From Chryseobacterium sp. 6424 (lineage in GTDB: Bacteria; Bacteroidota; Bacteroidia; Flavobacteriales; Weeksellaceae), in assembly GCF_003692615.1 (NCBI RefSeq), contig NZ_CP023540.1:310001-374000 (forward strand): 64,000 nt of DNA, read 5' to 3'. Position 1 is the stretch's first letter. Each line of letters opens with the position of its first letter. The notes beneath the pieces are model-generated. The model searched no databases. It was not told the DNA's origin and saw only the letters and a program-made list of their open reading frames with translations. The position numbers and the translations under genes are program-made. Below, one piece after another: positions 56,509 through 64,000 of the stretch.

Positions 56509-57744
56509 ATGAAAACCATTTACCGTCTTTTTATAAATCTGTTGGTCAGCGCGATGAAGATCGGGGCGCTTTTTAATTATAAGCTCAAAAAAGGGCTTGC
56601 TGGCAGAAGGCAAAGCTGCGAGATTGTACAGCGTGCCTTCTCTCCGTCAGATAAAGTCATTTGGATGCACGCGGCCAGTCTTGGGGAATACGAACAGGGT
56701 ATGCCTGTGCTCGAAAAGCTCAAAGAAAAATTGCCAGAGCATAAAGTACTGATTACATTTTTTTCTCCTTCTGGCTACGAATATGTGGTGCGCAGAAGCC
56801 ATCTGGCAGATGCGGTATGTTACCTTCCGTTCGATACCGAAAAGTGGGTAAAAGCGTTTACGGCTCATTTTACGCCTGTAATATTTATCACGGTAAAGTA
56901 CGAATATTGGTATCATCTGCTGGCCGAAGTAAAAAATAGAGGCGCGAAAGTATATGTGGTCTCCGCGCTGTTTTATGAAACACAGCTATTCTTTAAAACA
57001 TACGGCAAATGGTTTGTGAAGCAGCTACAGCAACACGTGGACTGGTTTTTTCATCAGACCAAGCATTCTACCGCACTGGCCAAAAGCCTGGGGCTTCATC
57101 AATCTTCCACGGCCGGTGATACCCGTTACGACCGCGTGAAGAAACTGCGTGAAGAACCGCACGAGATAGATTTCATTGCTGATTTTGTGCAGGGCAGCAA
57201 AACCGTCGTGTTCGGGAGCTCCTGGGAGTCGGAGGAACGGCTTGCCGAGATTGTACATTCCAAAAACCATGATATAAAACTGCTAATCGCTCCACATGAT
57301 TTAAAAAGAGTGCCAGCGCTGAAACAACTCTTCCCGAATGCTGTGCTGTATTCGCAACTCAGCGGTGGTACGCCCTTTCATCATTCCAATTCACGGGTGT
57401 TGATTATCGACTGCATTGGGCTGCTTTCAAGGCTGTATTCTTATGCGTCGGTAGCGGTGGTAGGTGGCGGATTTCATACCAAAGGGCTACATAATATTCT
57501 GGAGGCTGCCGTTTTCGGCGTGCCAGTCCTTTTTGGAGCCCAGTATCGCAAAAATCCTGAAGCTGATGCATTGGTTGCCGCGCATGGCGCAAAGTCTTTT
57601 GAAGATGAATTTTTTGCTGCCCCTTTTTTACTGGGTTTGCTTAAAGATGAAACGCTGCGTCAACAGATGGGGCAAAATGCCGCTGAATTCATTTTGCAGC
57701 AGCCTAACGCGACTGAAAATGTTTTGGCGAAACTGTTGCCATAG
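56509..57744 (+). CDS. waaA: 3-deoxy-D-manno-octulosonic acid (Kdo) transferase
   Basis: The 411-residue protein has an N-terminal membrane-anchoring helix and the GT30 start IWMHAASLGEYEQGMPVLEKL (given in part: MHAASLGEYEQG, about 49-60), with the conserved Glu. A GT-B donor domain follows, with VVGGGFHTKGLHNILEAA (about 321-338). WaaA adds Kdo to lipid A precursor, linking lipid A to the LPS core. It ends 2 bp before the convergent glycosyltransferase gene. Confidence 0.93.
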   Translation: MKTIYRLFINLLVSAMKIGALFNYKLKKGLAGRRQSCEIVQRAFSPSDKVIWMHAASLGEYEQGMPVLEKLKEKLPEHKVLITFFSPSGYEYVVRRSHLADAVCYLPFDTEKWVKAFTAHFTPVIFITVKYEYWYHLLAEVKNRGAKVYVVSALFYETQLFFKTYGKWFVKQLQQHVDWFFHQTKHSTALAKSLGLHQSSTAGDTRYDRVKKLREEPHEIDFIADFVQGSKTVVFGSSWESEERLAEIVHSKNHDIKLLIAPHDLKRVPALKQLFPNAVLYSQLSGGTPFHHSNSRVLIIDCIGLLSRLYSYASVAVVGGGFHTKGLHNILEAAVFGVPVLFGAQYRKNPEADALVAAHGAKSFEDEFFAAPFLLGLLKDETLRQQMGQNAAEFILQQPNATENVLAKLLP

Positions 57745-57746
57745 AT

Positions 57747-58499
57747 TCAATTAAATATTTTTGAATATTTCAGGTAACCGTTAACAGCCCAGTTAATGGT
57801 ATAGTACATGGATTTTACTACCGAAAATTTCATGTGTTCACGATACACGAGATACTGATCTTTTACAATGTTTTTCTTTTTTCTTGAAATACTGTTGCCA
57901 TGCATACGATAACGTGCCAAAGTCTTTGGTAGTGGTTGGCCCACCGGAATCTTTTTCAGCAGGTTAAGCCACATCACATGGTCCTCGCGTTTACTGCCCG
58001 CCGGGAAGTATTCGATGCCCGCCGCTTGTGAATCGTACATCGAACTTAGTAAAGAAAGCCGGCAGGTTTTCAGTAAATTACTGAAATTCACCTTACAGTC
58101 GGCCTTGAAATCGTCCAGAACGGGTTGCAGGTTTTCATCGCACCGTGCGTAGCCTGAGTAGGCCAGTGTTACCTGTTGGGTTTTCATAAAGTTCACCATT
58201 TCATCCAGAAATTCAGGTTCCCAGTAATCATCCGCGTCAAGAAACGTGATGTAACGTCCGGTGGCCTGCGCCAATGCCAGGTTCCGGGCGGCACCCGCAC
58301 CGATATTTCGTGCAGATGAAATCACTTTTATACGTGCGTCACCTGTACTCTTTAGTATTTCGGCTGAGCGGTCGGCTGAGCGGTCATCCGTTATCAGCCA
58401 TTCCCAGTCTGCAAATGTCTGTCCTAATACGCTACGCATGGTATCCGGCAGAAACTTTTCGGCATTATATACTGGCGTGATGATCGAGACTTGGGGCAT
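57747..58499 (-). CDS. Family 2 glycosyltransferase
   Basis: I start at the ATG at 58499 (MPQVSIITPVYNAEKF), since the frame upstream to 58577 would add an unlikely 26 residues and overlap the promoter region. The 250-residue GT-A protein has WLITDDRSADRSAEI (about 34-48) and FLDADDYW (about 85-92), and a C-terminal hydrophobic stretch. It is separate from the main glycan locus and may act on LPS core or another glycan next to waaA. Confidence 0.88.
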   Translation of the reverse strand: MPQVSIITPVYNAEKFLPDTMRSVLGQTFADWEWLITDDRSADRSAEILKSTGDARIKVISSARNIGAGAARNLALAQATGRYITFLDADDYWEPEFLDEMVNFMKTQQVTLAYSGYARCDENLQPVLDDFKADCKVNFSNLLKTCRLSLLSSMYDSQAAGIEYFPAGSKREDHVMWLNLLKKIPVGQPLPKTLARYRMHGNSISRKKKNIVKDQYLVYREHMKFSVVKSMYYTINWAVNGYLKYSKIFN

Positions 58500-58514
58500 C
58501 TGGTGAGTTTTGCG

Positions 58515-58590
58515 CAAATATAAAAAATTAGTGTTCAGGGATGCGAATTTAGTGAAGCAGCAAATTTTCCGTTGCAAAACCTTAAATTTG
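58515..58590. promoter_or_regulatory. Divergent promoter pair between the GT2 gene and leuS
   Basis: On the minus strand TATATTTG (58515-58522) lies 16 bp before the chosen GT2 start, supporting that start. On the plus strand TAAATTTG (58583-58590) lies 13 bp before the leuS ATG. Both match TAnnTTTG exactly. Confidence 0.6.
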
Positions 58591-58603
58591 TGACTTAATA
58601 TAT

Positions 58604-61423
58604 ATGAAAATGTTCTACGACCATCAATCGATCGAAAAAAAGTGGCAAAAATTCTGGCGCGAAAATCAGACTTTCAAAACCGAAAACAATACCGAGAAAC
58701 CGAAGTTTTATGTTCTCGATATGTTTCCCTATCCCTCTGGCGCGGGTTTGCATGTTGGGCATCCGCTGGGATACATCGCGTCTGATATTTATGCGCGATA
58801 CAAACGGCACGAGGGCTATAACGTGCTTCATCCGGTAGGTTACGACAGTTTCGGGTTGCCTGCGGAGCAGTATGCGATACAGACAGGCACTCATCCGGCG
58901 ATCACCACGGAACAGAATATTACACGGTATGAAGAGCAGCTTCGGAAAATTGGTTTTTCTTTCGATTGGTCGCGCGAGGTCCGCACTTCGGATCCGGCTT
59001 ATTATAAGTGGACGCAATGGATATTTATTGAACTTTTTAATTCATGGTACAATAAAACGACTGATAAAGCCGAGCCAATCAATAGTTTGATTGAATATTT
59101 TAAGCAAAACGGTTCGCAAAACCTTTCTGCCGCACAAACCGAAGAATTGAATTTCACTGCCGATGAATGGAATAATGCTACAGAACTTGATCAGCAGGAC
59201 ATCCTTCTGAACTATCGCCTTGCATACCGAGCCGAAACTACCGTCAACTGGTGCCCGGGACTGGGAACGGTTTTGGCCAATGATGAGGTGAAAGACGGCA
59301 AGTCGGAGCGTGGTGGTTTCCCGGTTTTCCAAAAGAAAATGATGCAGTGGAGCATGCGTATCACCGCCTATTCTGAAAGACTTTTGCAGGGATTACAACA
59401 TATCGACTGGCCGCAACCGCTGAAGGATGCGCAGGAATACTGGATCGGGAAATCTGTGGGTGCGAAAGTAGACTTTAAAGTTGAGGGGTCTGATGCCACT
59501 ATTTCGGTGTTCACCACGCGCCCGGATACGATTTTCGGCGCTACCTTCATGGTTCTGGCACCAGAGAATCCTTTGGTGGAAACCATCACGACCGATGCGC
59601 AAAAAGCGGAAGTTGAAAATTACATCTTAGAAACATCAAAGAAAACGGAACGCGACCGCATGGCTGATGTGAAGAACGTCAGCGGTGCTTTCACAGGAGC
59701 TTACGCTGTAAATCCGTTCACGGAAGAAAAAATGCCGGTTTATATTTCAGATTATGTGCTGATGGGTTACGGTACCGGTGCGGTGATGGCGGTTCCCGCG
59801 CACGACGAGCGCGACCACCGTTTTGCGAAAAAATTTGGGTTAAAAATCAGAAATGTCATTGAAAATGATCAGGATATCAGTGAAGCGTCGTTTGATTCCA
59901 AAGATTCTGTTTGTGTAAATTCAGGGTTTTTGGATGGTTTGAATTTTAATGAAGCCAAAGAGGCCATCATTCAAAAGATAGAAGAGCTCGTGATCGGGCA
60001 GGGAACCACAAATTACCGCCAGCGCGATGCTATTTTTTCGCGTCAGCGCTACTGGGGTGAGCCGGTTCCGGTATATTATAAAGAAGGGATGCCTTACACG
60101 CTGCCAGTTTCGGCTTTACCGCTGGAACTTCCCGAAGTGGAGAAATATCTGCCGACTGAGGATGGTGACCCGCCTTTGGGCAACGCCAGGAATTTTGCAT
60201 GGGACGAAAAAAATCAAAAAGTAGTTGCTACCGACCTGATTGACAACCAAACTGTTTTTCCGCTCGAATTATCTACGATGCCTGGCTGGGCGGGCAGTTC
60301 GTGGTATTTCTTAAGATATATGGATCCGCACAATGATGAGGTCTTTGCAAAAAAGGTTATTTCAGATTATTGGGAGCAGGTTGATCTGTACATCGGCGGT
60401 AGTGAGCATGCGACCGGGCATTTGCTGTACTCGCGTTTCTGGAATATGTTTTTGAAGGATCGTGGATTTATCAATCATGATGAACCTTTTAAAAAACTTA
60501 TCAATCAGGGAATGATTTTGGGGATGAGTGCGTTTGTGTACCGGATCGAAGGTTCAAATAAATTCGTCTCGAAAAATGCCGCAAAAGATTATCAGACGCA
60601 GAAAATCCACGTCGATGTTTCATTATTAAAAGGAACAACCGACGAGCTTGATACCGAAAAGTTCAAAAACTGGCGTCCGGAGTTTGCCGATGCTGAATTT
60701 ATTTTGGAAGAGGGCAAATACATCTGCGAACGTGAGGTAGAGAAGATGTCGAAATCAAAATACAACGTCGTGAATCCCGATGATATCTGTGAAGAGTACG
60801 GCGCGGACTGTCTACGGCTTTACGAAATGTTCCTGGGGCCTTTGGAACAATCGAAGCCATGGAATACGCAGGGTTTGAGCGGCGTTTATGGCTTTCTGAA
60901 AAAATTCTATAATCTTTATTTTGAAGGAGACGCATTCAAGGTTTCAGACGAAGAGCCGACGAAGGAAGAGTACAAAATACTGCATACGCTGATCAAAAAA
61001 GTGGTTTCGGATATTGATAACTTTTCTTTTAACACATCGGTTTCATCATTTATGATCGCGGTAAACGAGTATCAGAAGCTGAAAACTAACAAACGGAAGA
61101 TCCTGGAGGCTCTTGCTATCGTGGTTTCGCCGTACGCGCCGCATCTGTGCGAGGAACTTTGGAGCCTGCTGGGTCACGGTACGTCAATTGAGTTTGAAAA
61201 GTTCCCGGAATTTGACGAGAAATATCTGGCGGAGGATGAATTTGAATATCCTGTCAGCTTTAATGGGAAGATGCGCTTCAAACTTTTGCTTCCGGCAGAT
61301 TTATCAGTCGGGCAGATTGAAGAACGCGTGATGAAGGACGAACGTGTAATAAATCAACTTGCCGGAAATAGCGCAAAAAAAATCATTATAGTACCGAAAA
61401 AAATCATTAATATTGTCTCGTAA
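58604..61423 (+). CDS. leuS: Leucine-tRNA ligase
   Basis: The 939-residue class I synthetase has the HIGH-equivalent His50-Val-Gly-His53 in GAGLHVGHPLGY, an editing (CP1) domain with FTTRPDTIFG and GTGAVMAVPAHDERD, the KMSKS loop Lys714-Ser718, and a C-terminal anticodon-binding domain. It charges tRNA-Leu and is essential. ATG 58610 is an alternative start. The 256-bp AT-rich stretch after it holds no gene. Confidence 0.97.
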   Translation: MKMFYDHQSIEKKWQKFWRENQTFKTENNTEKPKFYVLDMFPYPSGAGLHVGHPLGYIASDIYARYKRHEGYNVLHPVGYDSFGLPAEQYAIQTGTHPAITTEQNITRYEEQLRKIGFSFDWSREVRTSDPAYYKWTQWIFIELFNSWYNKTTDKAEPINSLIEYFKQNGSQNLSAAQTEELNFTADEWNNATELDQQDILLNYRLAYRAETTVNWCPGLGTVLANDEVKDGKSERGGFPVFQKKMMQWSMRITAYSERLLQGLQHIDWPQPLKDAQEYWIGKSVGAKVDFKVEGSDATISVFTTRPDTIFGATFMVLAPENPLVETITTDAQKAEVENYILETSKKTERDRMADVKNVSGAFTGAYAVNPFTEEKMPVYISDYVLMGYGTGAVMAVPAHDERDHRFAKKFGLKIRNVIENDQDISEASFDSKDSVCVNSGFLDGLNFNEAKEAIIQKIEELVIGQGTTNYRQRDAIFSRQRYWGEPVPVYYKEGMPYTLPVSALPLELPEVEKYLPTEDGDPPLGNARNFAWDEKNQKVVATDLIDNQTVFPLELSTMPGWAGSSWYFLRYMDPHNDEVFAKKVISDYWEQVDLYIGGSEHATGHLLYSRFWNMFLKDRGFINHDEPFKKLINQGMILGMSAFVYRIEGSNKFVSKNAAKDYQTQKIHVDVSLLKGTTDELDTEKFKNWRPEFADAEFILEEGKYICEREVEKMSKSKYNVVNPDDICEEYGADCLRLYEMFLGPLEQSKPWNTQGLSGVYGFLKKFYNLYFEGDAFKVSDEEPTKEEYKILHTLIKKVVSDIDNFSFNTSVSSFMIAVNEYQKLKTNKRKILEALAIVVSPYAPHLCEELWSLLGHGTSIEFEKFPEFDEKYLAEDEFEYPVSFNGKMRFKLLLPADLSVGQIEERVMKDERVINQLAGNSAKKIIIVPKKIINIVS

Positions 61424-61679
61424 AATAATTTTTTTGCAGATTAAAAGTGTATAAATCGCAAAAAAAGCGGAATATATTAGTAGTTTTCTAAGGTTATTTT
61501 GCAGAAGCGAAAAATTTGATAAAAAACACGAATATTATTATCAATTATATAACACAACTTCGTTTTAGTTAAGGAAAAATAATAATTAGGTCATCAAAAA
61601 TGTTTGCACGATAAATTATTTTGACTTTATTTTACAGCGCGAAAATTTAAAAAATATAACAATTATAATTTAGTTTAGT

Positions 61680-62549
61680 ATGGAAATGAATGTTTCAAAC
61701 AACGAGGAGCAAGTAGTTGCTAAAAAAGTAGGAGGGTTAAATCCTGCATTAATTATTCCGATCCTTATTGCTATAGGTATCGCTATTTATTTATTCGTTT
61801 TGGGTAGCCCGGGGAATTTCAAGGCTGATCCAAGACTAGAGGGTTTATCGTCTGTTGCTTTTTCCGGTTTGGAAACTAAGGAGCTTCATCCTGGTGATGG
61901 TTTTATGGGTATTATTTACATGGGAGGGCCAATCGTTCCGATTTTGATTTCCTTCATGATCATCGTAATCGTATTCTCTATCGAGCGGGCTTTGGTTCTT
62001 AGAAAAGCTGCCGGTAAAGGTAATGTAGATAACTTCGTGCTTACTGTAAGAAGATTGCTTAACCAAAACAAAATTGATGAAGCTATTGAAGAGTGCGACA
62101 GACAAGAAGGTTCTGTAGGTAATGTAGTGAAAGAAGGACTTACGACTTACAAAGCGCTTTCTCATGATAACACCCTTAACAAAGAGCAGAAAATGGTTGC
62201 CCTTAACAAGTCTATCGAAGAGGCTACAACTCTTGAAATGCCAATGCTGGAGAAAAACATGATGATTCTTTCCACACTTGGTACTGTTGCGACCCTTGTA
62301 GCGCTATTGGGTACGGTAATCGGGATGATCAAGGCGTTTAGCGCATTAGGTTCTGGTGGTGGTACCCCGGATTCTGCGGCACTATCAATCGGTATCTCCG
62401 AGGCACTTGTAAATACAGCTTTAGGTATTGGTACTTCTGCTGTAGCGATTATCCTTTATAACTACTTTACTTCTAAGATTGACGGATTAACGTTCAAGAT
62501 CGACGAAATCGCCATGTCAATCCAGCAGTCTTTCGCAGAATTCCACTAA
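61680..62549 (+). CDS. exbB: MotA/TolQ/ExbB proton channel family protein
   Basis: The 289-residue protein has three membrane helices (about 20-40, 80-100 and 198-220) and the family core LGTVATLVALLGTVIGMIKAF (in part: LGTVIGMIKAF) and ALVNTALGIGTSAVAI. ExbB forms the pentameric proton channel that, with ExbD, energises TonB for outer-membrane uptake. The gene order ExbB, ExbD, ExbD, TonB supports this over MotA or TolQ. Confidence 0.92.
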   Translation: MEMNVSNNEEQVVAKKVGGLNPALIIPILIAIGIAIYLFVLGSPGNFKADPRLEGLSSVAFSGLETKELHPGDGFMGIIYMGGPIVPILISFMIIVIVFSIERALVLRKAAGKGNVDNFVLTVRRLLNQNKIDEAIEECDRQEGSVGNVVKEGLTTYKALSHDNTLNKEQKMVALNKSIEEATTLEMPMLEKNMMILSTLGTVATLVALLGTVIGMIKAFSALGSGGGTPDSAALSIGISEALVNTALGIGTSAVAIILYNYFTSKIDGLTFKIDEIAMSIQQSFAEFH

Positions 62550-62637
62550 GAATCAGCGAATGTATGCAGGCCGTCGTTTAATTTTAACATCCAACGGCAG
62601 TCTAATCAGTGAAGTATAATAAAAAAATAAGATAATA

Positions 62638-63240
62638 ATGGCGAGAGTCAAACCAAAAAGACATAATATAAGGGTCGATATGACGGCGATGACCGACGTA
62701 TCCTTTCTACTCCTTACGTTCTTTATCCTCACGGCTCAGTTTGCAAAACCTGATGTTGAGACGATAACCACGCCATCTTCCATCTCAGAGAAACTTCTGC
62801 CAGACGCAAGTCTGATGACAGTTCTGGCCACTACCGACGGTAAATTCTATTTCACACCGGTAGAAAACGGAACTGAAAGAATGCAGCTTTTGGATAAAAT
62901 GGGAGAGAAGTATGGGATAAAGTTTACCGATGCGCAGAAAGCAAATTTCACCAAAGTGCAGTCGGTAGGTGTTCCAATGAATCAGCTAAGAGGGTACCTG
63001 GATCTGTCGGATGAAGACCGTAAAGCGTTCAAAGCGCAGAACGGTATCCCACTCGACAGTACCAACAAACAAGTGATCGACTGGGTACAGCAAAGTTTAG
63101 CCGTGAACCCTGATTACAAACTGGCCATCAAAGGTGATGTACAGACGGAGTATCCTAAAGTGAAAGCTTTATTCGAAGGATTGCGAGATATTGATTTCTT
63201 GAAATTCTGGTTAATAACAAGTCAGGAAGTGGCACAATAA
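62638..63240 (+). CDS. ExbD/TolR family biopolymer transport protein, first copy
   Basis: The 200-residue protein has one N-terminal membrane helix with the essential Asp in MTAMTDVSFLLLTFF (about 15-29), then a periplasmic domain. At 200 residues it is longer than classical ExbD (about 140), with an extra middle segment (about 75-150). Two ExbD genes in tandem are usual in Bacteroidota TonB clusters. Confidence 0.92.
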   Translation: MARVKPKRHNIRVDMTAMTDVSFLLLTFFILTAQFAKPDVETITTPSSISEKLLPDASLMTVLATTDGKFYFTPVENGTERMQLLDKMGEKYGIKFTDAQKANFTKVQSVGVPMNQLRGYLDLSDEDRKAFKAQNGIPLDSTNKQVIDWVQQSLAVNPDYKLAIKGDVQTEYPKVKALFEGLRDIDFLKFWLITSQEVAQ

Positions 63241-63247
63241 TTTAGAA

Positions 63248-63823
63248 ATGGCAGAAGTACAAGTAAAAGACAGTAGCGGGAAAGGTGGTAAGGTGCGCTC
63301 GCAGAAGCAGCCGCCGCACGTAGACCTGACCCCAATGGTGGATTTGGCGTTCCTTTTGATCACGTTCTTCATGTTGGTTACCACGTTTAACAAACCGAAT
63401 GTGATGGACTTAGGTCTTCCGGCAAAACCGAAAGATGAAAACCAGAAGCCACCACCAACAGAAATTGATTTATCAAACTCGATTTCATTAATCATAGGAA
63501 AAGACAACAGAATTTTCTATCACCAGTTAGACCAAGCGGGCCTTAATGAGCAAACGCTACAGGAAACATCTTTTGATAGAGAAGGGATTACAAAAGTAAT
63601 CGAGCAGGCAAAAGCAAGAGCTAAAGATCAAACTAAGTTTACCGTGATCATCAAGCCCACTGACGATGCCGTATATAAGAACTTTGTAGACATTCTCGAC
63701 GAGATGGCCATCACCAAGAATGAGATTTATGGTATTACCGATATTAAATCTTGGGAAAAGGCTATCTATGACAGAAAAGTAGGTGGTTCTGCTCCGGCAG
63801 CACCGGCCGCGGATACAAATTAA
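63248..63823 (+). CDS. ExbD/TolR family biopolymer transport protein, second copy
   Basis: The 191-residue protein has the Asp-bearing helix DLTPMVDLAFLLITFFMLV (about 26-44), a Pro-rich linker and a periplasmic domain ending in an Ala/Pro tail. It follows the first ExbD by 7 bp. The two differ in length and may form a mixed complex with ExbB. Confidence 0.92.
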   Translation: MAEVQVKDSSGKGGKVRSQKQPPHVDLTPMVDLAFLLITFFMLVTTFNKPNVMDLGLPAKPKDENQKPPPTEIDLSNSISLIIGKDNRIFYHQLDQAGLNEQTLQETSFDREGITKVIEQAKARAKDQTKFTVIIKPTDDAVYKNFVDILDEMAITKNEIYGITDIKSWEKAIYDRKVGGSAPAAPAADTN

Positions 63824-63840
63824 TATTTAAAGAAAGAATA

Positions 63841-64000
63841 ATGGCAGATAATAACACATACAACAGTAATCTAGGTTTAGATGATATTGTATTTGAAAAC
63901 CGAAATAAAGCCTACGGAGCCTACGACCTGCGTACCAGTTACCGGCCTATGCTTACCAAAGCTTTTATATTTGGAACCATTCTGTTTCTGGTGGCCGCCA
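63841..64000 (+). CDS. tonB: TonB-family energy transducer, N-terminal part, cut by window edge
   Basis: The 53 residues visible begin MADNNTYNSNLGLDDIVFEN and carry NRNKAYGAYDLRTSYRP (about 21-37), the conserved cytoplasmic N-terminus of Bacteroidota TonB proteins, followed by the start of the single membrane helix (FIFGTILFLVAA). The remainder lies beyond the window. It follows the second ExbD by 17 bp and completes the ExbB-ExbD-ExbD-TonB unit. Confidence 0.88.
   Translation, partial: MADNNTYNSNLGLDDIVFENRNKAYGAYDLRTSYRPMLTKAFIFGTILFLVAA

Overview
The window looks like a chromosomal segment of a Bacteroidota bacterium, most likely class Flavobacteriia and probably a Chryseobacterium-like member of the Weeksellaceae. 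The evidence is C-terminal type IX secretion (T9SS) sorting tails, a PID-CTERM-like small protein, repeated TAnnTTTG promoter -7 elements with no clear Shine-Dalgarno signals, Bacteroidota-type O-antigen genes, and an ExbB-ExbD-ExbD-TonB cluster. I saw no rRNA, tRNA, prophage, insertion sequence or CRISPR array.

Layout. 1-1122: groES and the 5' part of groEL on the minus strand. 1417-9404: a secreted subtilase, recX, a large T9SS cargo protein and a PID-CTERM-like small protein. 9.55-12.44 kb: repeat array A, 18 inverted-pair hairpin elements (REPIN-like) of about 62-66 bp. 12.69-42.08 kb: one plus-strand surface-polysaccharide locus. It holds two copies of an epimerase plus UDP-sugar dehydrogenase pair flanking wza/wzc, a dTDP-3-amino-3,6-dideoxyhexose branch (two FdtA-like cupins, acetyltransferase, FdtB-like aminotransferase), an OafA-type acyltransferase, a Wzx flippase, many glycosyltransferases, a WbpG-like amidotransferase, two AsnB-like amidotransferases, two related Wzy-like membrane proteins, and a PglC/PglD-like initiating module. 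42.3-50.0 kb: repeat arrays B1-B3, a satellite with a 14-bp monomer and an 83-bp higher unit that carries the same hairpin family in the opposite orientation to array A. Islands in it hold a divergent pair of unknown genes and a GIY-YIG nuclease. 50.3-64 kb: housekeeping and envelope genes (HTH protein, DsbD, TilS, OmpA lipoprotein, O-methyltransferase, NlpC/P60-like protein, WaaA, a glycosyltransferase, LeuRS, ExbB/ExbD/ExbD/TonB).

How it fits together. The glycan locus encodes synthesis of a UDP-HexNAc uronic acid (possibly amidated to a uronamide by the AsnB-like enzymes), a dTDP-3-amino-3,6-dideoxyhexose, lipid-linked repeat-unit assembly from the PglC-type transferase, Wzx flipping, Wzy-type polymerisation and Wza/Wzc export. 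WaaA and OmpA also belong to the outer envelope.

Most notable signal: a hairpin family with a fixed frame (GTCA, 4-nt stem, loop, complementary 4-nt stem, TCT) occurs with at least three different but self-complementary stems. It is amplified in two oppositely oriented arrays on either side of the glycan locus. A related longer form has expanded, in frame, inside a UDP-sugar dehydrogenase gene. Also notable are a glycosyltransferase split exactly at an in-phase A_AAA_AAA heptamer, and an NlpC/P60 protein whose catalytic Cys is Ser.
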